Assembly: GCA_932521025.1 (NCBI GenBank)
Contig: OW051471.1
Location: 11,470,001-11,534,000 of the forward strand
Reading direction: 5' to 3'
Source of the DNA: Oscheius onirici
Taxonomy: Eukaryota > Nematoda > Chromadorea > Rhabditida > Rhabditidae
Length of the DNA: 64,000 nt
The notes beneath the pieces are model-generated. The model was not told where the DNA came from and made no database searches. It was given only the letters and a program-made list of their open reading frames with translations. Positions 30,473 through 41,157 of this stretch are shown piece after piece (positions within the stretch are counted from its first letter, which is position 1; each line of letters opens with the position of its first letter). Position numbers and translations under genes: made by a program.

Positions 30473-33042
30473 ATGAAAGGCCCGTATGTGGTCCTGTCGC
30501 CAATTTCCAAGTCTCATCCTTTTGAGGAGAGAAAAGTCAAGGCTGGAAATGAAGAAGATCCGTTGAAAATTGGACGAGCCGTGGCAAGGCTCAAACCAAA
30601 CACTGATAATGCGATTTTTGATTGTAAAGTGAGTGTTTATATTAACTTTTTGTTAATTTTTTCGTTAAGGTCCTGTCAAGAAACCACGCCGTCCTGTGGG
30701 CGCATGAAAATGAGTTCTTTATCAAGGACACGAAGAGCAGCAATGGAACATTTGTGAATAATGAGCGGCTAGCAGTAACGGGTATTTTTTAAGATTATAT
30801 TTTTATTTCTAATTCAAAAATTACAAAATACTGTTGGGGAAAGAATTGAAGAACTAGCGCAAACTAACCGGAACAAAAGGTATAAGAAGTTTTGTCCATG
30901 AAAGGTGTAAAAACGCCATCTTTCCAAACCAGAGCACTAAGAACAAGGCTTCAACAAAGCTGTTAGCTCGTTTTGGAATCACTTCACCACCTGTAGGAGT
31001 AAAAATCTCTGGGCTCTGTTCCTGATCACCGACTATGTGGATAATTTTCAAAGATTCTTGGCACAAAAATAATGCAAAAATATGAAGAGATTTGGGCATA
31101 CTGAGATGTGAATTTGCTGAGTCTTTTCACCAAAAAAAAGAAGAACTGACCGCATTCCGACATGTATTTGTGCCAAAAATGTTGAGCTGAAGGATCCGTT
31201 GAAAAAGGGTTTCATCAAGTCAAGAACGCATAAAGACATAAGCAAAGCAACTTTATCATTCCAAATCTTGAAAAATTTCAGGAGAAGAGTCCAAGCCAAA
31301 GCAGATTCACACAGGAGACATCATTCAGCTAGGAGTCGAGATTGTTGAAAATGCTAATAAAGGTGAGCCTTTCATACAATTTCATCTTACAAACTACATT
31401 CAGTCGCTCACGGCTGTATCTACGCCGTCATTCAGCTCTTTGACTTTGATGGCCACAAAATTGAGGCCACGAATAGAGAAATTCCGATTGGAGGAACAAT
31501 GGAGAAGATGGGAACATTGTGTACCTCCCAGATAAGCAATCATCAATTGTTCCAGCTCCAGCAGTTCATAGCCGAGGCTTTATATAGGTAAGCAGATTTT
31601 TTTTTCACACAGTATGATAATTTTTCAGGGAAGAACAAAGACAAAAACGGGTCCGGGAACTGGAAGAGATAATCGAATCGACGGAGATTGCAATGGAAGC
31701 GGCTCGAAAGGCGGTAGTCAATGAGGACAGGCTTCTTTCTAGGTAAAAATATGGGAAAACTGTCGATAGTTCATAAACCGACTCGATTTCACAAATTACG
31801 TACGCCGAAACGCAAACATGCGTACTTTCTCGTTTTTTACGAAAAATGCAAGTTTTACAGGTATAATTTGCCTCAAAATACGACTTTTTCGTAATTTTTT
31901 GATAAAATAGGTGACAAACAATGTAAAGAAGTTTGAAAAAAAAAGCGAGAAAATATGAAGAAAGCTGAAGAAATCGAATAAAAACGAGAAAAACAAGAAA
32001 GTACGCGGGTTTGCGTGCCGGCGTACGTAATTTTACGTAAAATCGAGTCGGTGCGTTTGTTTAAGTTTAAGAGTCTCTCTGTCCCTCTCTTTCAATCTCC
32101 CTGCCTCTAAAAAATTGAACTTTAGGATTGAAATGCTCGAAGCCCAGCTGGCCAACTGCTCGAAGAACATCGTTGGAGAGAAACAGAAAGAGGACATGTT
32201 GAATCTGTTGGAGGACAAGGCCAAATTTGAGGCGATGTCCAAGGAAGCTCTAAAGTAAGAAACTAACAGAAATTTTATTCAATTTTTTTTTCAGACGAGC
32301 ACAAGACCAAAAGGCCGAAGCGGAGCTGAAGCTGGCTGACATTGACAGGAGTTTGATCTCTACTGAAGAGGAGTGCAATAGGCTGAGGAACAGAGTGAGA
32401 TTTATAAAAAAAACTGCAATTAAAATTGGTTATTTCAGCTCGTCGATACTGAAACAAGACTAGGAGACCTGGCTCAGCTGTTTGATTCAAAACAAACTGA
32501 ACTGAATGCAGTTACGGACATGTTGAATGGCACTGAACGGAGGATATGTGATCTCCAAGAGATTGAGACAGCTCTTCAAAGAAAGGTTGACGATATTATC
32601 AAGGCTAGAGGTTAGTATTTCCAAACTCTTTTGATATTTCTGCTTTTCCAGATCTTGACCGAGCAATGCCATCGCTGATCCGTCATCTGATGGAGGCCAT
32701 TCGGACAGAAGACTATTCGTCTCATGAACAGAACTTGGCGGGACTGGCTGATCTTTTGAGGGAACGGGGAGTTGGAACACCGGAATCTGTGCCAGAGCCA
32801 CCAGACAATGCCAGTACTGAGGCGGTTACAGAAGGAGAGAAGACAGGTACTTTTATTGTTCTTTCTGGTCAGGGATTGCTTTCAGTGTCGATATGTACTG
32901 TCTGCGATGAACTAAGGGAGAAGAACAAGACTTCAGCAACTGAGTATGAGCTCCAGTTGAAAGAGAATCTTCAGCTTAGAAGTGAGTTTTCTGTCTGTCT
33001 CTGTCTCTGTCTCTGTCTCTGTCTCTGTCTCTGTCTCTGTCT

Positions 33043-33095
<53 letters not shown>

Positions 33096-33439
33096 TCTGT
33101 CTCTGTCTCTGTCCCTGTCCCTGTCTCTCTAAATCATCTTTTCCAGGTACCATCCAAGATCTGGAAGTAAGAATTGCACAGATGGAAGACAAAACAGAAT
33201 GTCCTTCTGTAAAATCAGAAAAGTTGGAAATGATGGCAGTTCGGAGTTTCTCTTCAACGGAACCTGGAAAAACCTTGAGAAAAGTCGACGATCCATTGGT
33301 CCCATCGGTAAGAAACAAACAAAACACAATATTTTTTCATATTCAGATAATTCTGTTCTCTCTGGCTCCTTGGCTGGCGATTCTGCTTCTTATTGTCTAC
33401 CCCCTTCATTCTCGACTGTGCAGCAAGAAGGTTGACTGA
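30473..33439 (+). CDS. SLMAP: SLMAP homologue (FHA domain, coiled coil, tail anchor)
   Basis: Membrane-anchored scaffold; in animals SLMAP recruits Hippo kinase MST1/2 to the STRIPAK phosphatase complex through its FHA domain. The N-terminal FHA domain spans about residues 1-140, with [40 protein letters not shown] and [15 protein letters not shown] (the R, SRNH and SSNGTF phosphothreonine-binding signature). [15 protein letters not shown] and [15 protein letters not shown] follow. A long coiled coil runs from [20 protein letters not shown] through [14 protein letters not shown] to KADDLREKNK-type exons. The last exon encodes the tail anchor [20 protein letters not shown] then LCSKKVD and TGA. 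Domain order equals human SLMAP. Introns hold a MITE (31778-32051) and a CTGTCT array that stays open in frame. Confidence 0.9.
30782..31280. other. 500-bp SLMAP intron with open minus-strand frames
   Basis: The second SLMAP intron is long for this genome. Its minus strand has two overlapping ORFs (31299-31048 and 31099-30854), the second including [20 protein letters not shown]. This may be a decayed insertion or a nested gene, but nothing is recognisable. Confidence 0.25.
31778..32051. mobile_element. Inverted-repeat element in a SLMAP intron
   Basis: Left end CCGACTCGATTTCACAAATT then ACGTACGCCG; the complement of the right end reads CCGACTCGATTTTACGTAAA then ATTACGTACGCCG. Complementarity continues through CGCAAAC and GCGTACTTTCT for about 70 bp. 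A 274-bp non-coding MITE. The flanking bases show no clear duplication. Confidence 0.8.
32994..33128 (+). repeat. (CTGTCT)/(CTGTCC)n microsatellite in a SLMAP intron
   Basis: About 22 hexamer units, arranged as blocks of CTGTCT, then CTGTCC, then CTGTCT and CTGTCC again. The array lies in intron 32982-33146 (donor GTGAGT, acceptor TTTTCCAG). The intron is 165 bp, a multiple of three, with no stop in the host frame, so retention would add 55 residues of Leu-Cys/Pro-Cys repeats. Confidence 0.95.
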
Positions 33440-33587
33440 GAGTCTTGTCAATCTTTTGGTCACGTCATACGGGTCTCCTGCTCGCTTTTTTCATGCCTAT
33501 ACGTCTTTGTACCCACGTTCATCAGCGTTAGTCCTATTTAATGCCTGTTCACTTTTTTTCCAAGTTACATCTATTTATTCAGTGAAG

Positions 33588-34376
33588 ATAATGTTGATAT
33601 GGTCAATAAAATTGAGCCATGCGGGCTGAGAACGTCCTGCACAAATTGTTTCGTTCTACTCAGTCCCTAATTTCTGCTCATGTTGACGACTTGCCGAGAA
33701 TGGTGATAAGCGGTTTGAAATTAGAAAAATGATGAAATAAGCGCCAGAGAACTGCAGCAGCTGTGGTCAGAAATCATAAAGTAAGAAATTAGAACTCGAA
33801 CGATGTTTTATCACAATAGCCTTTTTAGTGAGTACATAAAGGAAAAACATATATGACGATACACTGAACATTTGTAGGGCTAACGATGAAATTGGGTACA
33901 GTAAGATAAGAAATCAGCCCCCGCATTGTAAACACTCAGTCTTCATAAAGCTTTTATCAGCGGGTGCTAGCTCTTTCTTCTCCTTTTTATGTGCAGGTAA
34001 CCTTAAAATTCTGGTTAAAATTTTATACCCCCAAAACAGGAAATGCTGATTATCAAAAAATTCTCAAATTCTTGGTGTTTTTTGCATCGATCAAATATTT
34101 TGCTGGTAAATAGGTCTTCTTACCCCTCATTTACCCTAATAATTTCGTTTTCGCCCAATAACGAAAAAGGATACTCTATCTGGAAAATGAGTTTTTTGAT
34201 CTGCACTTTTCAAATTGCCGCGCTTTTTTGAGGACGGGAATTTGAATTTCAAAAAATAAAAACATCCACATTTTCTTATTTTTTGACGTTTTGCGCTGAT
34301 TTTTTCGACTTCTAACTATGCTTAATCGATTCAGCGTGAAAAAATACACTAGAAAAGTGTATTGAAGTGTAAAAAT
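33588..34376 (+). repeat. Direct repeat D1, upstream copy
   Basis: About 790 bp nearly identical to 41158-41946, with small differences. It lies in the 5' flank of GTPase gene 1, as the other copy does for GTPase gene 2. It includes a decayed version of the gene 1 first exon (34043 onward, ATGCTGATTATCAAAAAATT). Part of it is also present inverted at 39256-39840. The gap 34377-34796 is AT-rich, with no gene. Confidence 0.9.
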
Positions 34377-34796
34377 AGCGAAAAAAATAAAGGAAAAAAT
34401 CAAAAGTTGCGAAAATACAAAAATCCAAAAAATAATTTTGGCCCCCCGTTTTTAGCTAAAATATTACAGACATTGCGTCTTAAATCTTCCGTTGTCAAAG
34501 TTTCTGCTGTCCGCCACCAGAACTTAGGGGCTGGCTGTTCAAGTTTAGCAGTATGAAATTGTTGAAAATGCGATAAGGTATCAGTCCTAAACCATTGTAA
34601 ACACTCAGTCTTCATGAAGCTTTTATCAATGGCTGCAAGTTTTTTCTTCCTCTTTTTTTTATGCAAGTAACCCTAAACACTCCTGGTCAGATTTCTGTTA
34701 TTCTTCTTTAAACAAAAACTTGTGAGAAATAAGCATTGTTGCTTAACGTTTCCAACAAACTTCTCTTGAATGTGTCTCATTGTTCTAACACAGGAA

Positions 34797-37244
34797 ATGC
34801 TGCTTTTCAACAAACTTGAATACTTGGTCTTTTTTGCCTCTTTGATTGTTTCAAAGACGGAAGAACAATGTTCCGACGGTAAAATTGCTGCGGATCCAGC
34901 CAAAAAAGGAATTTCTTCATGTAGTCAAGACAATGTGAGTTTAACGAAGAAAATGAAAAGTTGGAATATTTTTCAGGCACCGTCCGTCTCCATGAAAATC
35001 GTTAGCTTGAATGGTGATACGCTCGTAGCCATGAACTTGAACAAGCTTCGCGAAATATTGGAAAAGTACAGAGACATACCGGTAAGATTGTTGCAGCTTA
35101 GTAGAATTCAAACGATTACAGCTCGCAGTGATTTCTGTTGCTGGAAAAATGAGAGGCGGAAAGAGCTACCTACTGAGCCATTTCCTTCAATATAGTGAAA
35201 AGATCACCTTGTCTAAAGGCTTTCAGTATAAAGGTGGTTTTAAAAAATGTACTACCGGAATCGACATTTGGCCCCAACCCCACAAAGTGAATGGAAAAGA
35301 TGTACGCATACATTTTTGACAATATTTGAAAATAATTACAGCTCGTCGTACTCTTCATGGACACCCAGGGTGTTTTCGATCAAGAGCAGGCCGTTGCAGG
35401 AGAAGCAAACCTTATCGCATTATCTTTTCTCTTGAGCTCTGTTCAGGTAACAGTCTCTCTTCAAACATCTCCAATTATTTTTCAGATCTTCAACGTTAAC
35501 AGATTCATGGATGCTAACGACAAGAGTCATCTTGAAGTATACACAGATTTGGCTAAAGAAGCTCAACAAGAAAACATTAGCGGAAAGTTTCAGGTAAAAA
35601 TGGGTGCAATGTTTCTACTAGCAGCATTTTATAGAAACTTATCTTCTTGATTAGAGACTTCGTGAGAACACAAGAGATTGGTCTTGACGACGGGGCTGTC
35701 TTTCTCAGGGACGGAATCAAGCCTTCAGCTAAACTGAACGACAGCGTCGAACAGATTGAGTGCCATCTTCTGCCTCATCCTGGAAATGCGTTCGAGGAAC
35801 AACGCGAAGGTTTTGCCAGAGACCCACAATTCTTGGATTTTGACGCAAGAATTCGAAGCTTTGTGAAAAGAGTTTTGGATCCCTCCCGCCTGGAGCCGAA
35901 GAAGTTCAATAGATCTCCCATCACCTGCGGAGAATTTGTTTCCCTTCTGGAAGTCTTGATCAAGTGGTTCAATAGCGATGACGCTACCAGGGTGAAGACT
36001 CCACAACAGGCAATGGCTGAAACTCGCATCTACGGTCGTCTGAAAAACTGCAAGGAAATGTATGACGAGAGGATGGAAAATGAAGGAGCCAGGACGGATA
36101 AGATCACGCTGCTCGCTAACCATGAGGAAACAATGGTGTGTAACACATTGAATGAAAAAGCACAAACCGTAATCATTTGTCATTTTCAGAATTTGGTCTT
36201 CGAAAAGTATGCTCATTGTTCTGCACTTGGATCCGAAGAGATTTTTGAGGCGTCAAAAAAAAAACTTGCGGATTACTGTCAGGTTGGACAAAGTCTGAAA
36301 TTTGATGAAATACGATCTCAGAGACGTTTTGAGAAATTCGCTGCCCAACTGAAAAAAAAGCAAGAAGAAATTGACAATGCTGCAAAGGAAACTGCTCTCG
36401 TCGCCTTTGAGGAATCTATGAACGCTCAAATCAAAAATATTCGAGCGGTTACGGTATTCAATGACTTGTTCGAAAAGTTAAAGGTAAAAAAAGCCGCTTG
36501 GTATACATTTTGATTTTCAGACAGTAGCTACTGCCAACTACGACAGCAGACAGGTGCTGTCTGATGCTCCTACAGGACCCATTCTGAAAACGAAGCTTCT
36601 CGACGAAATGTTGGTGAGACATTTTATTCAAATTTTAATGAAAACTTGGCACATGTCCTGTTACTATCCGTTAATTTTGTTTAGAAAAAGTACAACGACT
36701 TGAAGTCGTTGGTGGAGGAACGAGAAGGACAAGACAAAATGAGAAAGAATCATCAAAAACAGATTCAAATGCGTAACAATCTTCAGCTTGCAAAAAATGA
36801 ATATCTCTGGGTGATGAACAATGATGGAAAATTCGCAGAGAAGATTAGCACAGCTTGGGTGAGGAAGACTTCTTAAGCCGACAACTAATATAAAATTTTT
36901 AGGATAGCGCTTTGAGAATATTCGATAAGTCTCCGAAGGAGCCCCAAGAACTTTACAACAAGTACCGCGACGAGCTGGAAGACTTCATTCGGGTACTTTA
37001 CGTTTTTTATTTTTTTGTTTTTTATTGTTGGTGCCTACACAAATTTCAGGACAAGTCTGAGGACCTACGAGTTGCGAACAACGAACGCCTGGCTCGAGAA
37101 GAAGAACAATGGCAAAAGGACAAACACAAAATCTTTGAAATAGCTGGTTCGGTGACCAAAACTGCGGTGAACGCTGTTACAGCCTTCTTCTTAGGCCCAA
37201 CTGCTATGACAAAACTCGGCGACTTAATAAAGCTATTCCATTAA
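34797..37244 (+). CDS. Atlastin/GBP-like dynamin-superfamily GTPase, gene 1
   Basis: Large GTPase with the atlastin-type G domain: P-loop VAGKMRGGKSYLL, switch KKCTTGIDIWPQP, G3 FMDTQGVFDQEQ and RD motif LIFLIRDFVRTQEIGLDDG. Then come HLLPHPGNAFEEQ, a helical middle domain, and charged coiled-coil exons (KLADYCQ, FAAQLKKKQEEID, DAPTGPILKTKLLDEML). The C-terminal end is hydrophobic (VTKTAVNAVTAFFLGPTAMT). About a dozen exons join in frame. The first exon encodes a signal-like MLLFNKLEYLVFFASLIVSK then CSDG, absent from genes 2 and 3; a start at MKIVSLNGDTL (exon 2) would match them. The atlastin paired-TM hairpin is not evident. Atlastins fuse ER membranes; GBPs act in cell-autonomous immunity. 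Which role applies is unknown. Confidence 0.85.
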
Positions 37245-37265
37245 ACTGTACTGATCCCTTCCTAT

Positions 37266-37345
37266 TTCCTTCGGGCCCGTTCCGGGCCCGAGCCCCTTCC
37301 CGGCCTGAAAATTTGAGCCCGAGACCGGCCCGGCCCGTTCCCAAC
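37266..37345. repeat. GC-rich inverted-repeat segment (GGGCCCG/CGGGCCC)
   Basis: Just after GTPase gene 1. Contains CTTCGGGCCCGTTCCGGGCC then CGAGCCCCTTCCCGG, and ends CGGCCCGGCCCGTTCCCAAC. It can fold on itself and looks like a small transposon or a piece of one. The end GTTGGGAACGGGCCGGGCC recurs inverted at 38876-38896. Confidence 0.6.
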
Positions 37346-37516
37346 CCTGGTCCTGACACGACTACGACTGTCAAACTGACAAAAAAGCTGTTCACACACA
37401 ATGTCAGTGTCCCTTTAACAGTACACCAAAATTTCGTGGCCATGGACAAACAAACAGAGTCAGCCACAGTCACCATAGCGCTTTAATATTTTAGATCAGG
37501 GGAACGAGGAGATGGA
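37327..37516 (-). repeat. Repeat R1-containing segment, source of inverted copy
   Basis: 190 bp matching the reverse complement of 38704-38900 almost exactly. It contains R1 (complement of GTGGCTGACTCTG). Non-coding, between GTPase gene 1 and the mucin-like gene. Confidence 0.85.
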
Positions 37517-37593
37517 ACACCCTTTGGAAGTGATGAAAGAGCCGAAGGAAGAGCCGATGGAAGCGGTTCAGGAGACGCTCCGGGAAGTACTGT

Positions 37594-38320
37594 CTACACA
37601 TTGTCGTTTCTCTTGCAGCAAAGATTATAGAAGCAAATAAAGCTGGCGATGAAGAATACGAGGCATAATAAGACCACGATGAGAGTGACGCTTAAAAATT
37701 TAAAGGGGAGACATAGAGAAGGGCAGTAAGAGTAACAGTAACAGTGGAACAGAAACTTACTACCAATCGTCGTGACTCGTCGGCGTGTTTGCATGCTTTT
37801 TCTGTTGTCTACCTTGAGCTTTCGGCAGACCTCTGTTAGCATTCCTTTCTTCTTTCGTCAGTGTGATAGTCGTAGTCGTGTCAGGATCCTTTGTCGTCGG
37901 GGCTACAGTAGTTTCCACCGGGACTACCGTGAGTTTGGTAGTTGTGGTAGAAAGTCGTTGGAACTACAGTGCTCTCCATCGTGGTACTTGTTCCGGCTAT
38001 CGTATTCAAAACAGAAGTCTCTGTGGTCTTGGTTACAGTAGGATTCTCACTTGATCCGACTAGTGTACTCTCTGTCGTGGTAGGAACCTCAGTCGTTACG
38101 GAAGTCACTGTCTCGGTGCTTGTACTTTTCATGGAATCTTCTTCTGTTGTGTCCTTGAGCCTCTTGAGGGAACGAGCTGTCATGTCGTGTTCTTTTAAGG
38201 CCTGGAAGAGACATAGTTAGTCACTGTTCCTCTCTCTGTCTGTCCCCACGACTTTCTACCCGATAGACCTATCAAGACCTGAAGACTTCCGAAGAGGAGG
38301 AGAAGTAGAAGCTGTCGCAT
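37594..38320 (-). CDS. Mucin-like single-pass membrane protein
   Basis: Start at 38320 gives a signal peptide (MRQLLLLLLFGSLQ) ending at a GT donor. The main exon (38201 onward) encodes ALKEHDMTARSLKRLKDTTE followed by a Ser/Thr-rich region (TETVTSVTTEVPTTTESTLV). A second Thr-rich stretch (VPVETTVAPTTKDPDTTTTI) is in a different frame from about 37950, so a frameshift or an unseen splice is needed. The last exon encodes a transmembrane helix VTLIVVLLCLVFFIASFICF and a short Cys/Lys tail, with the stop at 37594. It is predicted to be heavily O-glycosylated on the cell surface. A 130-bp piece of its main exon recurs inverted at 38577-38703. Confidence 0.5.
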
Positions 38321-38576
38321 CTCTGCAGTCCCAGAGTGTCGTCTGGCTAGCTGTGATCTCCCTAGGTTTTACAAAAACCTACAAACGTTTCTATTTGTTG
38401 AGAGTTTTCATAAGCGTCTTTGATTTTTTGAAAAAGAAGAAGTTTTTTTGGGGTAATTGTCAGAGTTTTTCAGAACACAGTCAGAGGGACAGAGGGGCAA
38501 AGAGACAGAGGGTCAAAGAGAAAAAATATGAGAAGCTCAAGAAATTATTCGATATCATCGCCTCTCACTCTGAGAC

Positions 38577-39840
38577 TTCTGTTTTGAATACGATAGCCGG
38601 AACAAGTACCACGATGGAGAGCACTGTAGTTCTAACGACTTTCTACCACAACTACCAAACTCACGGTAGTCCCGGTGGAAACTACTGTAGCCCCGACGAC
38701 AAAGTTCCATCTCCTCGTTCCCCTGATCTAAAATATTAAAGCGCTATGGTGACTGTGGCTGACTCTGTTTGTTTGTCCATGGCCACGAAATTTTGGTGTA
38801 CTGTTAAAGGGACACTGACATTGTGTGTGAACAGCTTTTTTGTCAGTTTGACAGTCGTAGTCGTGTCAGGACCAGGGTTGGGAACGGGCCGGGCCGGAGC
38901 TGTAATCGTTTGAATTCTACTAAGCTGCAACAATCTTACCGGTATGTCTCTGTACTTTTCCAATATTTCGCGAAGCTTGTTCAAGTTCATGGCTACGAGC
39001 GTATCACCATTCAAGCTAACGATTTTCATGGAGACGGACGGTGCCTGAAAAATATTCCAACTTTTCATTTTCTTCGTTAAACTCACATTGTCTTGACTAC
39101 ATGAAGAAATTCCTTTTTTGGCTGGATCCGCAGCAATTTTACCGTCGGAACATTGTTCTTCCGTCTTTGAAACAATCAAAGAGGCAAAAAAGACCAAGTA
39201 TTCAAGTTTGTTGAAAAGCAGCATTTCCTGTGTTAGAACAATGAGACACATTCCTTTATTTTTTTCGCTATTTTTACACTTCAATACACTTTTCTAGTGT
39301 ATTTTTTCACGCTGAATCGATTAAGCATAGTTAGAAGTCGAAAAAATCAGCGCAAAACGTCAAAAAATAAGAAAATGTGGATGTTTTTATTTTTTGAAAT
39401 TCAAATTCCCGTCCTCAAAAAAGCGCGGCAATTTGAAAAGTGCAGATCAAAAAACTCATTTTCCAGATAGAGTATCCTTTTTCGTTATTGGGCGAAAACG
39501 AAATTATTAGGGTAAATGAGGGGTAAGAAGACCTATTTACCAGCAAAATATTTGATCGATGCAAAAAACACCAAGAATTTGAGAATTTTTTGATAATCAG
39601 CATTTCCTGTTTTGGGGGTATAAAATTTTAACCAGAATTTTAAGGTTACCTGCACATAAAAAGGAGAAGAAAGAGCTAGCACCCGCTGATAAAAGCTTTA
39701 TGAAGACTGAGTGTTTACAATGCGGGGGCTGATTTCTTATCTTACTGTACCCAATTTCATCGTTAGCCCTACAAATGTTCAGTGTATCGTCATATATGTT
39801 TTTCCTTTATGTACTCACTAAAAAGGCTATTGTGATCAGG
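38577..39840 (-). repeat. Mosaic inverted duplication of the GTPase 1 to mucin region
   Basis: Four blocks, read on the minus strand, reproduce in order 33826-34396, 34770-35120, 37327-37516 and 37886-38018. They are located at 39840-39256, 39255-38905, 38903-38704 and 38703-38577. The copy is colinear with the source but lacks three internal segments, including nearly all of the GTPase coding region. It contains the signal exon and part of exon 2 of GTPase gene 1 as a dead fragment. Block junctions are sharp. Confidence 0.9.
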
Positions 39841-39965
39841 AATGTTCGAGTCCTAATTTCTCACGTTGTGATTTATGCCCACAGCGGCTCCTATTCTGTT
39901 TTTTTATTTTATCTGCCTCTGTTCTTTGGCTCTCGCTTGTTTGTCAGCATCTTTCTCTCCCCGTC
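39841..39965 (-). repeat. Inverted repeat flanking the SLC6 exon, left arm
   Basis: On the minus strand it reads AGATGCTGACAAACAAGCGA then GAGCCAAAGAACAGAGGCAG, matching 40790-40870 on the plus strand apart from insertions. It therefore forms an imperfect inverted repeat around the SLC6 3' exon. A related stretch is at 33735-33790. Confidence 0.7.
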
Positions 39966-40110
39966 GACTGACTTATTTATGTAACATTAGTTCAACCATT
40001 TAAACGAATTGTTAGATTTAGAACAAATTAGTATAATTAAAGCGAAATATGGCTTCTGGCAAATGTCGTCCGTGTATCATTAAAGTACATACAACTTCTC
40101 TGATTTATAG

Positions 40111-40716
40111 GTCGGCTGGTATTGGTACATGTTGAGCGACGAATTTGCTGGCACCATCGGTCTGACCCTCATCATTGCCTTTCAACTGATCGCCTTTGCC
40201 TGGATCTACGGCTTCCCGCAAGTGCGTCGTGACTTGGCCAAGATGTGGGGTGAACCTCGTCCTCTGCGCTCCCCTGTCCGTTGGATCGATCGCCATTCGC
40301 CGATTTGGCTCTTTAGCTGGACCGTGACCTGTCCCATCTGTGCTGTCATCATTGCCTATCTGCTCACACATCGCATCGACAACTATATTTATAAGATCGA
40401 AGTCCACAACCGGCTTAGTTTCCCAGCCTGGGCTACTGTTCTCGGTTTCGTCTCGACTCTCGGCCCTCTGCTCTGTCTCCCCGTCTTCTTCTTCTACAAT
40501 TGGTTCCGCGAAATGAGAAAGAGCCAGAAGACTTGCGGCAAGGCATTCCTAGCCCTGTTCAAGAATCTTCCCGAAGTGCATGAACGCTCTGAGAAGCAGT
40601 ATCCGCATGACACGCCGACAACGGTTTCGGCAGTCTCTCAGGCCGAGAAGGGAAAGATTTCGATCACGGAGAAGCAGTCGCATGTTGAGAAGACTGTCCT
40701 ATCTACAGACAAGTAA
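40111..40716 (+). pseudogene. Orphan 3' exon of an SLC6-type transporter
   Basis: An acceptor (GATTTATAG) opens VGWYWYMLSDEFAGTIGLTL and continues through IAFQLIAFAWIYGFPQVRRD and LAKMWGEP, the TM10-TM11 region and following loop of SLC6 transporters. TM12 is FPAWATVLGFVSTLGPLLCL then PVFFFYNWFREMRK, and a soluble tail ends VLSTDK before TAA. No other exon of such a gene precedes it; upstream is the mosaic duplication. It looks like a displaced 3' fragment, although an exon outside my recognition cannot be ruled out. It differs from the end of the 396-3166 gene. Confidence 0.65.
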
Positions 40717-40779
40717 TAGTAAAATAAAGTATTCTCCCGTAAATCAAGACTTTGGCTAGATAGCGCGGGACTTTGGACG

Positions 40780-40880
40780 ACACGGGCAGAGAAAGATGCT
40801 GACAAATAAGCGAGAGCCAAAGAACAGAGGCAGCTGTGGCGAAAATCATAAAGTGAGAAATTGAACTTGCAGCAGCATTC
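40780..40880 (+). repeat. Inverted repeat flanking the SLC6 exon, right arm
   Basis: Contains AGAAAGATGCTGACAAATAA then GCGAGAGCCAAAGAACAGAG, the partner of 39841-39965. The rest to 41157 is AT-rich and has no gene. Confidence 0.7.
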
Positions 40881-41157
40881 TTGATCTGTAATCGGAATGA
40901 TTCTCTTACACTTGTAAAAAAAATGAAAAAAACGCAGGTTTCTGAGAACTTTAAAGCGAACGGTCAACTTGATCTGATGTGTCACCATCGGCTATCAGTC
41001 TCCAAGAACCGTTCACATTTAAAACGACAAAATTTGGTTCAATAAGAGATAAAGCTATTAGTTAGAAAAATTGTAAACACCGCAGCTGTATAAAGCGTCT
41101 CTCTTATCTCTGACCGGAGTCAATTTCTTTTCATTTTCTCTATGCAAGTGCAATGAA

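Noticed and set aside
32971-33327. Minus-strand ORF with Gln-Arg/Gln-Gly repeats
   Set aside because: It is the complement of the CTGTCT/CTGTCC microsatellite in the SLMAP intron.
38577-39284. Second GTPase gene copy on the minus strand (ORF at 38736-39284)
   Set aside because: It holds only the signal exon and part of exon 2, joined to unrelated R1 repeat sequence; the G domain is missing.
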